DNA of 64,000 nt from Thermithiobacillus tepidarius DSM 3134 (GCF_000423825.1 NZ_AUIS01000003.1:232636-296635), one strand, 5' to 3'. Numbered from the stretch's first letter, positions 22,137 to 31,790 are shown. The notes: generated by a model not told the origin, from the sequence alone. Made by a program: numbers and translations.

Positions 22137-22565
22137 ATGCGGCTTTGGTCATTGCATCCCAAATATCTCGATCCGCAAGGTCTCATGGCGCTGTGGCGGG
22201 AAGCGCTCCTGGCGCAGGCCGTACTGCGCGGGGAAACGCGCGGCTACCGCCACCATCCACAGCTCGACCGCTTCAAGCGGCACGCAGCACCACTCGCGGC
22301 GATCTCGCTGTACCTCCAGGCCGTTCATGCAGAAGCCGAGGCCCGCGGCTATTCCTTCGACAAGAGCAAGATCCAGGCAGCAGGAGAACAGGCCATCCTT
22401 ACGGTTACGTCCGGCCAGATGGAATACGAGTGGGCGCACCTCATGGCCAAGCTGAAGGTGCGCAATCCCGCGCTTTATCAGAAGTGGCGAGCAACGGCGG
22501 CGCCGGAGGCGCATCCCTTGTTCAAAGTCTGTGCTGGTAAAGTGGAACCGTGGGAGCGTCCATGA
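22137..22565 (+). CDS. Pyrimidine dimer DNA glycosylase family protein
   Basis: Encodes 142 residues. The start MRLWSLHPKYLDPQGLMALW and the ETRGYRHHPQLDRFK segment match the Pyr_excise family (T4 endonuclease V-like glycosylase/AP lyase or its bacterial relatives), which excise UV-induced dimers. Family length is about right. Stand-alone, directly after the REPtron. A catalytic role is inferred from family only; many bacterial members are unstudied. No clear Shine-Dalgarno was seen before the ATG, so the start is moderately sure. Confidence 0.75.
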   Translation: MRLWSLHPKYLDPQGLMALWREALLAQAVLRGETRGYRHHPQLDRFKRHAAPLAAISLYLQAVHAEAEARGYSFDKSKIQAAGEQAILTVTSGQMEYEWAHLMAKLKVRNPALYQKWRATAAPEAHPLFKVCAGKVEPWERP

Positions 22566-22705
22566 CGCATCGTTTGGTAGAGCGCAACAAGCCGCGCCCC
22601 TGGGCTGGCGTGCTTGATGCGCGGCGCCACGCCCGGCGCTTATGGCGCCTTGGGAGAATTGCGAACTGACGGCCGGCCAAATCGCCCGCCGGCCGTGTAC
22701 CCGCC

Positions 22706-24835
22706 CTACTGGCTCACCGCCCGGCCGTCCGGCAGCGATTCATCGGCCATCGGCGCTTCCCGAAGCTCCCGCCCGAGCAGCGCGCTCAGGGCCTGTTCCT
22801 TGGAGTCGTACAGGTTTTCCGCACCCAGGAACGCCGCCAAGCCGCCGGCCTCGAAGGCGTCGCGGACCTGTTTCTTGAGGCCGCTGAAGGCGAGCGTGAC
22901 GCCGGCTTCGCGCAGCACCTGGGCAATGTCGCGGATCTTTTCCTCGCCCGAGGCGTCGATGCGGTTGATGCCGCTGCCGACGATCAGCAGGGTGTCGGCC
23001 TTGGGGAAGCGAGCCCGCGCCTCCAGGATGATATCCTCGAAATAGGCGACATTGGCGAAGATCAGGGAGCCGTCGAAGCGGATGGGCACTACACGCTCGC
23101 TCACGGGCACGAGGCCGTGGGTGTCCAGGCCGGCGAATACGCCGTCCGGGCGCACCCCCAGAATCTCGGCGCGCGGCTTCATGGTCTTGACGAGGAAGGC
23201 GATGGCCGTCAGCAGGACGCCGATCAGGATGCCGCTGGCCATGGACGGCGCCATGAACAGGGTGGCCGCGAAGGTCACGATGCCGATGACCGCGCCGCTG
23301 CGCTCCACGTGCCAGGCGTGGATCAGCGGCCGCACGCGAATCAGGCCGAAGACCGCCATCATGACGATGACGGCCAGCACCGCCTGCGGCAGGTGATAGA
23401 GCAGCGGCGTGAGGAAGAGCAGCACCAGGACGACGGCCATGGCGCTGACGATGGCGAAGAGGCCGGTGCGGGCGCCGGCGCGCGCGGCCACCGCGGAGCG
23501 CGAGAAGGAGCCGCTGACCGTGTAGGCGCCGAAGAAGCTGCCGGCGATGTTTGCCAATCCCTGGCCCACCAGCTCCTTGTTCACGTCGACGCGCTGGCGC
23601 GTCTTGGCGGAGATGGCTTTGGAAATGGATACGGCTTCCATGAGACCGATCAGGGCCATCACCAGGGCCGCGGGTAGGAGCGGAATGATTGCATCCCAGC
23701 GGAACGCGGGGGCATGGAAGGTCGGCAGGCCGCGGGGAATCTCGCCCACCACGACGCCGCCGGCAGACAGCACGACCTTGCCATCCCGCACGCCGGCGAA
23801 GCGCCACTTGCGGCCGTCGGTCTCCACGCCGGCCGGCAGCCTGTCGGTGGGATAAAAGCGCATCACCCCGCCAGACTCGACGCCAGCGAGCGCAGCGGCA
23901 TGGAGCCGCACCCGCCGCTGGTCGTTGTCGCGCCGGAGGAGTTTGGTTTCCGTGCGCAGCAGCTTGATTTCACTCTCCATGCGCATGAAATGCGTTTCCT
24001 TGAGGTCCTCGCCGCCCGCGTCCCGCAGCGCCTTGAGCTCGGCGCTCCTGGCGGCCACCGCCGCGTTGAGCTCCTGGATATTCTTTGCCGCCTGCTGGTA
24101 GTCCTGGATGAGCGTTGCGGTATCCCGGTCCATGATGGCGGTGGCCGGCACCTCGATCCGGCGCTCGAAGCCGATGGAGGCGCTCACCGCCGTCGCCACC
24201 GCCACGGCGATCAGGAGCACGGGCAGGCGCGGCGCGGTCCGGCTCAGCCACCAGATGAAGGCCCAGGCGCCGGCCGCGAAGGCCAGGGTGGGCAGATGCG
24301 TTTCCGGGAGCTGCGAGATGACGCCCCAGAGGTCGGCCAGGTAGAAGTCGCTGCGCGGCATGGGCACGCCGATGACCTGGTTCAGCAGCGACAGACCGAT
24401 GATGAGCGCCGCGGCATTGGTAAAGCCGACCATGACCGGGCTGGAGATGAAGTTGACCAGGAGCCCCAAGCGGGCCAGCCCCAGCACCAGGCGCAGGATG
24501 CCGACCATGAGCGCGAGCAGGATGGACAGCTCGATGTAGGAGGGCGTGCCGGGCGCGGCCAGCGGGATGATGGCAGCGGCGGAGAGCAGGGAGAGCATCG
24601 CCACCGGGCCGGTGTGCAGCTGCGGACAGGAGCCCCAGAGCGCCGCCACGATCACCGGCACAAAGGAGGCGTAAAGCCCGTAGACCACCGGCAAGCCCGC
24701 GAGCTGCGCGTAGGCCATGGACTGCGGCACCAGGATGAGTGCGACGGTGATGCCGGCGACGAGATCCACGCGCAGCGAGTGGCGCACCGCGGGCAACCAA
24801 CTTAGAAAGGGAAAAACGGTTCTCAAGACGTTCAT
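22706..24835 (-). CDS. SulP (SLC26A) anion transporter with coiled-coil insert and STAS domain
   Basis: Encodes 709 residues. The membrane domain starts with VDLVAGITVALILVPQSMAY, the SulP signature. A STAS domain ends the protein (DTLLIVGSGINRIDASGEEK). Between membrane helices, roughly residues 235-385, is an unusual ~150-residue soluble insert. Its first half is a predicted coiled coil (AAKNIQELNAAVAARSAELK; MESEIKLLRTETKLLRR) and its second half is beta-like. Typical bacterial SulP proteins are 490-600 residues and lack it. Substrate (sulfate, bicarbonate, other) cannot be told. Start ATG 24835 has only a weak ribosome site; a longer frame upstream looks non-coding. Confidence 0.88.
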   Translation of the reverse strand: MNVLRTVFPFLSWLPAVRHSLRVDLVAGITVALILVPQSMAYAQLAGLPVVYGLYASFVPVIVAALWGSCPQLHTGPVAMLSLLSAAAIIPLAAPGTPSYIELSILLALMVGILRLVLGLARLGLLVNFISSPVMVGFTNAAALIIGLSLLNQVIGVPMPRSDFYLADLWGVISQLPETHLPTLAFAAGAWAFIWWLSRTAPRLPVLLIAVAVATAVSASIGFERRIEVPATAIMDRDTATLIQDYQQAAKNIQELNAAVAARSAELKALRDAGGEDLKETHFMRMESEIKLLRTETKLLRRDNDQRRVRLHAAALAGVESGGVMRFYPTDRLPAGVETDGRKWRFAGVRDGKVVLSAGGVVVGEIPRGLPTFHAPAFRWDAIIPLLPAALVMALIGLMEAVSISKAISAKTRQRVDVNKELVGQGLANIAGSFFGAYTVSGSFSRSAVAARAGARTGLFAIVSAMAVVLVLLFLTPLLYHLPQAVLAVIVMMAVFGLIRVRPLIHAWHVERSGAVIGIVTFAATLFMAPSMASGILIGVLLTAIAFLVKTMKPRAEILGVRPDGVFAGLDTHGLVPVSERVVPIRFDGSLIFANVAYFEDIILEARARFPKADTLLIVGSGINRIDASGEEKIRDIAQVLREAGVTLAFSGLKKQVRDAFEAGGLAAFLGAENLYDSKEQALSALLGRELREAPMADESLPDGRAVSQ

Positions 24836-25325
24836 CTTTATCCAATGAATCCAATGATTGCTTTGAACAGCGGCATTGGCGGGTTCGTTTTTATCATCTA
24901 TATCTCGGCCCGGCCAGACGGCTTCCACCCATTGAGAGCACCCGTCCGGGGAAGCGCACGGGAACCGGCGGCGGGTACGGTCGGCACCGCGTTCTACGTG
25001 GAAGCGCCCACGGCCGGCGGATGGCATCGTGGCACCAAGGCTTTCTGCCGCGTCGGCGGGCGCCTGCACCCAGGAGCTTGCCGGACCCTGCGGATACCGG
25101 CATCCACCAGCACACCAGATTTTGTAGGTTGGGCTGCCCGAAGTAAAGCCCACGAAAGAAGCAAGTACCCGGGATGTGGCGCCAGAGCATCATCGGCTTG
25201 GCAAAGCGCAGCTGGCCGCGTAGCCGGCCTTGGTCGGCTTTACTGCGCGCGCTCCAGGCGCCACAATCCCGCTCTGTACGGGACGCCCGTCCCAAGATAA
25301 ACAAAATCGGAGAGGACCCCCACCC
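24836..25325. other. 490-nt gap between divergent SulP and TerC genes
   Basis: Holds one REP-like palindrome at 25124-25153 (GTAGGTTGGGCTGCCCGAAG...). Promoters for both flanking genes must lie here but none stands out. I looked for a yybP-ykoY manganese riboswitch ahead of the TerC gene and did not see its conserved sequence. Confidence 0.5.
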
Positions 25326-26084
25326 ATGGAATTCCTGGATGCTTTTACCAGTCCCGAGCTGCTGCTCGCGCTCGTGACGCTCGCCGCGCTGGAGATCGTC
25401 CTTGGCATCGACAACATCATTTTCATTTCCATCGTCACCGGCAAGCTCCCGGCACATCAGCGGATACCTGCCCGGCGCCTGGGCATCGGCTTGGCGGCGA
25501 TCACGCGCATTCTGCTCCTCTTTTCGCTAACCTGGATCATCGGGCTGACCGCGACCCTCTTCGAGGTCTTCGGCAATGCCATTTCCTGGCGGGACATCAT
25601 CCTCATCGGCGGCGGGCTCTTCCTGATTGCCAAAAGCGCCATGGAGATGCACGACAAGCTGGAAGGGCCCGGCCACGAGGGGCGGCGGGTCGGCGTGCCG
25701 CTGGGCTTCGGCGCCGCCATCCTGCAGATCCTCATGCTGGACGTAGTCTTCTCGCTGGACTCGGTGATCACAGCCATCGGCATGGTGGACCGACTGGAGA
25801 TCATGGTCGCGGCCGTGCTGATCGCAGTATTGGTCATGGTGATTTTCGCCAATCCGGTCGGCAATTTCGTGGAGCAGCACCCCACCATCCAGATGCTGGC
25901 GCTGAGCTTTCTCCTGCTGATCGGCACAGTGCTGATCGCCGATGGCCTGGATTTCCACATTCCCAAGGGCTACGTCTACTCCGCCATCGCCTTTGCCACC
26001 GCGGTCGAGCTCCTGAACATCCGGCTCCGGAAGAAGAGCGAGCCGGTGAAACTGCACGATGCGACGCGGGAGGAGCAGCCGTAA
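25326..26084 (+). CDS. TerC/Alx-family integral membrane protein
   Basis: Encodes 252 residues with seven or so membrane helices. Family signatures are IVLGIDNIIFISIVTGKLP in helix 2 and LDVVFSLDSVITAIGM; the paired acidic residues in LGIDN and SLDSV are likely ion ligands. TerC/Alx proteins are now linked to Mn2+ export and metalation of exported proteins; tellurite resistance is historical. It ends with a short charged cytosolic tail. ATG 25326 is preceded by GGAGAGGA about 10 nt away. Confidence 0.9.
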   Translation: MEFLDAFTSPELLLALVTLAALEIVLGIDNIIFISIVTGKLPAHQRIPARRLGIGLAAITRILLLFSLTWIIGLTATLFEVFGNAISWRDIILIGGGLFLIAKSAMEMHDKLEGPGHEGRRVGVPLGFGAAILQILMLDVVFSLDSVITAIGMVDRLEIMVAAVLIAVLVMVIFANPVGNFVEQHPTIQMLALSFLLLIGTVLIADGLDFHIPKGYVYSAIAFATAVELLNIRLRKKSEPVKLHDATREEQP

Positions 26085-26284
26085 GCATCCGGCGCGGGTC
26101 AGCCGCCTCGGGCGCCATGGCCGATGGCGCCCGGGCCGTCTGTCACAGCTTGTCAACGCCGGTCCGGCCTTGTCGCGCCTGTCAACCATTTGCCATAAAG
26201 CTGCGTTATACTACGTTTGGGTGCTACCGGCACCCGCTCAGGCTTTGATTGTGTCAGCTCAAATTACTGAAAAGGATAAGATCC

Positions 26285-26596
26285 ATGCATAAGAAGCTGT
26301 CTACCGCTCTGAAGCTGTCCGCCCTCCTCCTGCCCCTCGGCCTGGCCGCCTGCGCCACCAACGGCGACCTGAAGCGCGTGGAGGCAACCGCCAACCAGGC
26401 CCAGACCACGGCCACCCAGGCCAACCAGACGGCCAACGCCGCCCAGACCACGGCCAATGAGGCGATTCAGCGCGCCAATCAGGCCCAGACCACGGCCAAC
26501 GAGGCCATGAACCGGGTGAACCAGCTGCAGCAGCAGGCCGCCGCGCAGCCGGCACCCGCCATGGACCAGCGCTTCGGCAAGGCGATGAACAAGTAA
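26285..26596 (+). CDS. Lpp/OprI-like alanine-zipper lipoprotein
   Basis: Encodes 103 residues. A lipoprotein signal peptide ends in the lipobox LAAC (Cys ~23). The mature part is a repetitive alanine-zipper coiled coil: ANQAQTTATQANQTANAAQT, then repeats of AQTTANEA, forming a trimeric helix as in Lpp/OprI. It is longer than E. coli Lpp, and ends in a MNK tail whose Lys could attach to peptidoglycan. AAAAGGATAAG precedes the ATG. A -10-like TATACT lies at 26207-26212. A strong terminator follows at 26619. Confidence 0.85.
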   Translation: MHKKLSTALKLSALLLPLGLAACATNGDLKRVEATANQAQTTATQANQTANAAQTTANEAIQRANQAQTTANEAMNRVNQLQQQAAAQPAPAMDQRFGKAMNK

Positions 26597-26618
26597 CGCC
26601 GCCTAGCCCGCAGGCCCG

Positions 26619-26648
26619 AAGGCCGGACCACTGGGTCCGGCCTTTTTT
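26619..26648. terminator. Strong bidirectional terminator
   Basis: An 11-bp perfect stem (AAGGCCGGACC / GGTCCGGCCTT, loop ACTG) followed by TTTT on the plus strand. It sits between the convergent lipoprotein gene and the ada remnant and may serve both. Confidence 0.9.
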
Positions 26649-26662
26649 GTGCGCCGCCGCTG

Positions 26663-27671
26663 TCAATCGGCACGCCCTTCCGCCTCGCGCGCGAGCAGCG
26701 CACGCTTGCGCGCCACTCCCCAGCGGTAGCCGGAGAGCGCGCCGTCGGTGCGCAGCACCCGGTGACAGGGAATGGCCACGGCCAGCGGATTCGCGGCGCA
26801 GGCGCGGGCCACCGCCCGCGCCGCCTTGGGCATGCCGAGGCGGGCGGCAAGCTCCGCATAGCTCAGGGTGGCGCCCGGCGGGATCGCGCGCAGCGCCTGC
26901 CAGACCCGCTGCTGGAAGGCCGTGCCGCGGATGTCCAGGGGCAGGTCGAGGCTCAGGGAGGGCGCCTCGACAAGGCCGACCACGCGGGCCACCCACTGCT
27001 CGAATTCGGCATCGCCGCCGATGAGCTCGGCCTTGGGAAAGCGGTCCTGGAGCTCGCGCAGCAAGGCATCGGGATCGTCGCCGAAGGCGATGGCGCAGAT
27101 GCCCTTGGCGCTGGCGGCGACCAGGATCGCGCCCAGCGAGCAGTCGCCGACCGCCACCCGCAGCGTGAGCCCAGCGCCGCCGGCGCGCAAGCGGCCGGGC
27201 GTCATGCCCGGCGACGCCGCGGCGGCCGCGTAGCCGTCGGGCGCGCTGGGCAGCCGCGTAGGCCTTCGGGGTGATGCCGGTGATGCGCTTGAAAAGCCGG
27301 TGAAAATGAAAGCGGCTCATGCCGCAAGCGGCGGCGAGGGCCTCGAGCCTGGGCAATTCCTCGCTGCGCTCCATCAGGCGGCAGGCCTTGGCCACCAGAG
27401 CCGCGTGCCGCGCGGCCGGCGCCGGCTGCCGCGGCTGACAGCGGCGGCACGGCCGGTAGCCGGCCCGTTCGGCGGCGTCGCAGCTCGCGTGGAAGCGGAC
27501 GTTCTCCCGCCGCGGCCGGCGCGCCGGGCAGGACGGCCGGCAATAGACGCCCGTGCTGCGCACCGCGTAGTAGAAAAGCCCGTCCGCGCCGGGATCGCGG
27601 CGCAGCACCGCCGCCCAGCGCGCCTCATCGGTGGCGAAAAGTGCCCCCCTGCCCGTGTTCGTGCTTGCCAT
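26663..27671 (-). pseudogene. ada: Ada-type DNA methyltransferase/AraC regulator, disrupted
   Basis: The first part (27671 to ~27230) encodes the Ada N-domain with zinc/methyl-acceptor cysteines (GVYCRPSCPARR ... CRRC) and the first AraC helix-turn-helix (LEALAAACGMSRFHFHRLFK). The last part (27205-26663), in another frame, encodes the AraC tail (GMTPGRLRAGG) and the O6-methylguanine methyltransferase domain with PCHRVLR. Between RARRLR and GMTPG only ~18 nt remain where about 30 codons are expected, so roughly 75 nt were lost out of frame, removing the second HTH. The MGMT half has its own ATG at 27205 and might still be made alone. GGAGGG precedes ATG 27671. Confidence 0.8.
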
Positions 27672-27779
27672 GACACCCTCCTTCCGGCCTCGTCTGCCGA
27701 TCGTCTTGTCTGGACGATCTTCGCCCAAGGCGGCCGCGGATGCACCCCGTTTCTTGCCGGCAAAACCCCGCGGCGCGAT

Positions 27780-29141
27780 TCAGGCCGGCCCGGCAGAACC
27801 GGCCGGATATTCGCGCAGCGGGGCGCGCCCGGCCTGCCAGGCACGGGTGATGGGCTCGATGATGCGCCAAGCTTCTTCCGCCTCGTCGCAGCGGATGGCC
27901 AGCGTGCAGTCGCCCCGCAGCGCATCGAGCAGCAAGCGGCTGTAGGCGGGCAGCGGCGACTCGGCCAGCGGGCTGTCGAGCACGGCTTCCTGCAGGTAGA
28001 AGCGATCACCGGCACCCAGGACGTTCAGATTGAGGGTGACTCGCTCCTGCGCCAGCAGCAGACGCAGCACGTTGGGGGTGGCCTCGTTCTCTTCGAAGGC
28101 AAGGTGCGGCACCGGACGGAAGTGGATGGCGATCTCCTGGCGGTCGCGGGCGAGCGCCTTGCCGGTGCGCAGGATGAACGGCACCCCGGTCCAGCGCCAG
28201 TTGTCGATGAAGCAGGTCACCTGGGAAAAGGTTTCCGTGTTTCGGCGCGGATCGACGCCCGGTTCCTGCGCATAGGCCGGTACCGCCCGCGCGCCGATCC
28301 GCCCCGCGCCGTAGCGGGCGCGCAGGGTGTAGCGGTCCACCTCCTCGGGGGTGAAGCGCCGCACCGCCCGCAAGACATCCAGCTTGCGATCACGCAGGTC
28401 GCGCGCGCTCAGGCTGAGAGGCACTTCCATGGCGACCAGGCACATGAGTTGCAGCAGATGATTCTGGATCATGTCCAGCAAGGCGCCGCTGGCGTCGTAG
28501 TAGCCGGCGCGTCCCTCCAGGGCGAGGGTTTCCTCCCAGGTGATCTCGATCCGCGCCACATGCGCCGCGCGCCACAGGGTCTCGAAGACCCGGTTGGCAA
28601 AGCGCAGGCCGAGGAGATTCTGCACCGTCTGCATGCCCAGGAAGTGGTCGATGCGAAACACCGCCGCCTCGCCGAACTGCTCGGCGATCAGGCGGTTGAG
28701 GGCCTGGGCGGAGGCCAGATCCTGACCGAAGGGCTTTTCGATCACCAGGCGGCTGCCCGCGGGCAGGCCGGCGGCGCTCAGGCTGCGCATGGCCGGTGCA
28801 TAGACGCTGGGCGGCAACGCCAGATAGGCTAGCAGCGCTTCGTCGTCCAGCGGCTGCAACGCCGCCGCCATTTGCTCCGCGTCGCTGACGTCGGCCTGGC
28901 GGTAGCGGAGCATGCCGATGACCGCGGCCCGGGCCGCTGGATCCAGATCGGCGGCGTGGCGGGCGAGCCGTTCGGCCATCTGTCGGCGAAAGGCCTCGTC
29001 GCTGCCCGGCTGGCGGGCGATGCCCAGGATCGCGAACCCCGCCGGCAACTGGCCCTGCGCCTGCAGGCGCGCCACGGCCGGCAGCAGATAGCGGGCGCTC
29101 AGGTCGCCGGCGGCGCCCAGGATCGCCAAGCGGCGGATCAT
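27780..29141 (-). CDS. zwf: Glucose-6-phosphate 1-dehydrogenase
   Basis: Encodes 453 residues. It oxidises glucose-6-phosphate with NAD(P)+, opening the oxidative pentose-phosphate or Entner-Doudoroff route. The nucleotide site GAAGDLSAR is at residue 9, the KPFG Lys follows, and the substrate motif is RIDHFLG near 165 (classically RIDHYLG). Family length is usually ~490, so this is a slightly short variant. ATG 29141 overlaps the GH15 stop as ATGA, so the genes are translationally coupled. No 6-phosphogluconolactonase or gnd is adjacent. Confidence 0.92.
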   Translation of the reverse strand: MIRRLAILGAAGDLSARYLLPAVARLQAQGQLPAGFAILGIARQPGSDEAFRRQMAERLARHAADLDPAARAAVIGMLRYRQADVSDAEQMAAALQPLDDEALLAYLALPPSVYAPAMRSLSAAGLPAGSRLVIEKPFGQDLASAQALNRLIAEQFGEAAVFRIDHFLGMQTVQNLLGLRFANRVFETLWRAAHVARIEITWEETLALEGRAGYYDASGALLDMIQNHLLQLMCLVAMEVPLSLSARDLRDRKLDVLRAVRRFTPEEVDRYTLRARYGAGRIGARAVPAYAQEPGVDPRRNTETFSQVTCFIDNWRWTGVPFILRTGKALARDRQEIAIHFRPVPHLAFEENEATPNVLRLLLAQERVTLNLNVLGAGDRFYLQEAVLDSPLAESPLPAYSRLLLDALRGDCTLAIRCDEAEEAWRIIEPITRAWQAGRAPLREYPAGSAGPA

Positions 29142-30973
29142 GGCCGCCCTCCCCGCAGGGCGCGCGCCAGCTTCACGCCGCTGGCGATGAGGCCGACATG
29201 GCTGAAGGCCTGCGGGAAATTTCCCAGAAACGCGCCGCTGACGGGATCGATCTGCTCGGGGAGCAGGCCCAGGTCGTTGGCGCGGCCGCAAAGGGAGTCA
29301 TACAGATCCATGGCTTCCCGCACCCGCCCTTGACCGCTCAGGTTGTCCACCAGCCAGAAGCTGCACAGAAGAAAGGCGCCCTCGTGGCCCGGCAGGCCGT
29401 CCGGCGACGCCGCCGGCAGATAGCGGTACAGCAGGCCGCCGCCGGCCCCGAGCCGCTGGCGCACGCACTCGACGGTGGCGACCATGCGCGGATGCCCGTA
29501 GGGCAGCACCCGCCTGAGCGGCAGCGCCAGCAGACTGGCATCCAGCCAGCCGTCGCCCAGGTACTCGGTCAAGGTGCCCTGCTGCGGATTCCAGGCCTCG
29601 CCGAGGATGCTGCGGCGGATGGCCTCGGCCTCCGTCCGCCAGCCGGCGATGTCACCGGGCAGGCCCAGGCGCTCGGCCAAGCGCGCGCCGCGGTCCAGCG
29701 CCACTTGGCACAGGGCGGCCGAATAGGTGAATGGATGGCCGACGGTCCGCACTTCCCAGATGCCGTGATCGGGCTGGCGCCACTCCGTCCGGGCCTGCTC
29801 AACGAACTGATGCAGGCGCGACCAGAGATGGGGCGTGATGCGGCCGCCCCGGCTGGCCCACTGATAGGCACAGTCGAGGATCTCGCCGAAGACGTCGTGC
29901 TGACGCTGCTGCGCGGCGGCATTGCCCCAGCGCACCGGCGCCGAGCGGCGGTAGCCCTCCAGGTCGCCATCCTCCCGCTCCGGCGGCGGCTGGGTGCCGT
30001 CCAGGCTGTACAGCACGCACGGACGGCCGGGGCTCTCCACGTCGTCGAGCACCCAGGCCAGGAACGCCTGGGCCTCATGGGTGAGGCCGACCCGGCGCAG
30101 GGCATAGACGGAGAAGGCGGCATCGCGAACCCAGGTGTAGCGGTAATCCCAGTTGCGGGCGCCGCCGATCGCCTCCGGCAAGGACGAGGTGGGGGCTGCG
30201 ATGATGGCGCCGTTTTCGAAGTAGTCCAGCAACTTCAGGGTAACGGCCGCGCGCCGCACCAGCGGCGCCTGGGGACCTTCGTAGTCGAAGCGGCTGATCC
30301 AGGCCTGCCAGGCGGCGAGCGTGTCCTGCATGACCTCGTCGTGGGAGAGCGGGTCGTAGCGGTATGACCCGGGCGCCCAGGACAGCACGAAATGGGCGCG
30401 CTCGCCGCGGGTCAGGCGATAGCGGCCACGCAGCCCCTGGATGGGCACGGTGGCATGGAAACGCAGGGACGGATCGCCCGCGCAACGGATGCGCAGGCCA
30501 TCGCCGTGGGGCTCGGCGGCGACCGGCCGCCGGGGCACCATGGCGACGCGCAGCGGCACCTCGCCTTCCAGCACATCGACACTGCGCAGCAGTTCGCCGC
30601 GCGCGGCCCTGACGCCCTCGCCCAACTCGGCGCCGCGCCGGAAGGTCATGGCATCGGTAACGCGCAGCACGCCGTCTGGCCCGCGCATCTCGGTGACCAG
30701 CACGCCGCTGTCGGGCAGGTAGTACTGCCGGGAGTCGGCAAGGCGCTCCGGCGCAATGGTGAAGGCACCGCCCCGGCGGGCATCGAGCAAAGCGCAGAAA
30801 ATGGGTGGGGAATCGAAGCGGGGGACGCAGAGCCAGGCGATGGTGCCGTCACGCCCGACCAGGGCCGCCCCCGCCCCATCCCCGATCAGGCCGTGATCCT
30901 CGATGGGCAGGTAGCCGTCGGGCGCATGGGGCAGCGGCTTGAAAGCGGTCTGCAGGGAATGCGGTGCATCCAT
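29138..30973 (-). CDS. Glycoside hydrolase family 15-like protein (glucoamylase/trehalase-like)
   Basis: Encodes 611 residues. An N-terminal beta-rich domain (YLPIEDHGLIGDGAGAALVG; IAWLCVPRFDSPPIFCALLD) precedes an (alpha/alpha)6 barrel with the GH15 motif RNWDYRYTWVRDAAFS. Family enzymes cut alpha-glucosides such as trehalose or maltodextrin. No signal peptide, so cytoplasmic. Coupling to zwf suggests released glucose is sent to glucose-6-phosphate metabolism. GAGAGG sits near ATG 30973; the frame is open further upstream but without coding character. Confidence 0.88.
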   Translation of the reverse strand: MDAPHSLQTAFKPLPHAPDGYLPIEDHGLIGDGAGAALVGRDGTIAWLCVPRFDSPPIFCALLDARRGGAFTIAPERLADSRQYYLPDSGVLVTEMRGPDGVLRVTDAMTFRRGAELGEGVRAARGELLRSVDVLEGEVPLRVAMVPRRPVAAEPHGDGLRIRCAGDPSLRFHATVPIQGLRGRYRLTRGERAHFVLSWAPGSYRYDPLSHDEVMQDTLAAWQAWISRFDYEGPQAPLVRRAAVTLKLLDYFENGAIIAAPTSSLPEAIGGARNWDYRYTWVRDAAFSVYALRRVGLTHEAQAFLAWVLDDVESPGRPCVLYSLDGTQPPPEREDGDLEGYRRSAPVRWGNAAAQQRQHDVFGEILDCAYQWASRGGRITPHLWSRLHQFVEQARTEWRQPDHGIWEVRTVGHPFTYSAALCQVALDRGARLAERLGLPGDIAGWRTEAEAIRRSILGEAWNPQQGTLTEYLGDGWLDASLLALPLRRVLPYGHPRMVATVECVRQRLGAGGGLLYRYLPAASPDGLPGHEGAFLLCSFWLVDNLSGQGRVREAMDLYDSLCGRANDLGLLPEQIDPVSGAFLGNFPQAFSHVGLIASGVKLARALRGGRP

Positions 30974-31169
30974 GATCACCTCTCGGCTCGGCATGCGGGA
31001 TGGCCGGCCGCCTTCCAGCAGGGAGATGGAAGCGCGCGACCTCGGCAAGCGCCATGTCGCCTTTCGCGCTCGCGGACCCAGGCGTTGCGCACGGGACAAC
31101 AGGGAAAGCGGCCAAGCGGACAAGCGGGTTCCGGAAAGCGCGGCGGCGCATGTGGCGGCAGTCTCCGCC

Positions 31170-31790
31170 TCAGAACCCGAGCCTTTCCTTGACGAGGATC
31201 ATCGTGATGCGGCCGGGCGTCGCCTCCTTGCGGATCACCAGCACCTTGTTGACGCCGCTGCCGGCGCCATAAGCCTTGCGGGCGCGCGCATCCTCGTGGG
31301 GCAGGCTGTACTCGTGGATGCGCCGCATGCCCTCGGCGAAGTCCTTGACCAGCTTCTGCGCGCCGACCACCCAGATCACGCGCGCGGCGCCGTAGGCATA
31401 GGCGGGCAACTGGCTGCCAGTGGCCGAGGCGATCAGCACCGTGCCGTCCTCGGTCACGGCGTGGACGCTGCCGACGGCCCAATCCGGACCGGCGCCGAGC
31501 TTGCGCATCTCGCTGCCCTGGCTTTGCTTGTCCATGGCCGTCAGCCGCTTGCGCACCGGATCGTAGCGGCCGGATTCCATGATCTCACGGACGGCGCCGA
31601 TGGCTTCGAGCGTCATGGAAGTCATGTTCATGACCTCCGCGCCGGCCGGCAACAGCTCGAAGAGCCGCTGCCTGGCCGCGGCGCCGTTCTCCACCACCAG
31701 AGCGTCGATGCCGTGCTGCTTGAGCGCGGCGACGGTGCGGTCGATGCGCTCCTGGCTGGCGACCACCTCGAATGCTTCGTTCGCTTGCAT
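31170..31790 (-). CDS. LUD-domain (LutC/YkgG-like) protein
   Basis: Encodes 206 residues. LUD-domain features: an N-terminal helix (ERIDRTVAALKQHGIDALVV), EVMNMTSMTLEAIG, and GTVLIASATGSQLPAYA with a nucleotide/substrate-binding look. LutC takes part in lactate oxidation with LutAB, but no lutA or lutB is nearby, so this orphan may serve elsewhere. AGGAGG stands 4 nt from ATG 31790. Confidence 0.82.
   Translation of the reverse strand: MQANEAFEVVASQERIDRTVAALKQHGIDALVVENGAAARQRLFELLPAGAEVMNMTSMTLEAIGAVREIMESGRYDPVRKRLTAMDKQSQGSEMRKLGAGPDWAVGSVHAVTEDGTVLIASATGSQLPAYAYGAARVIWVVGAQKLVKDFAEGMRRIHEYSLPHEDARARKAYGAGSGVNKVLVIRKEATPGRITMILVKERLGF

Noticed and set aside
25160..25325. yybP-ykoY riboswitch before the TerC gene
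   Set aside because: TerC genes often carry it, but I could not find its conserved paired segments.
31170..31790. Part of a lactate-utilisation lutABC operon
   Set aside because: No Fe-S oxidoreductase partners on either side; only the LUD domain is present.
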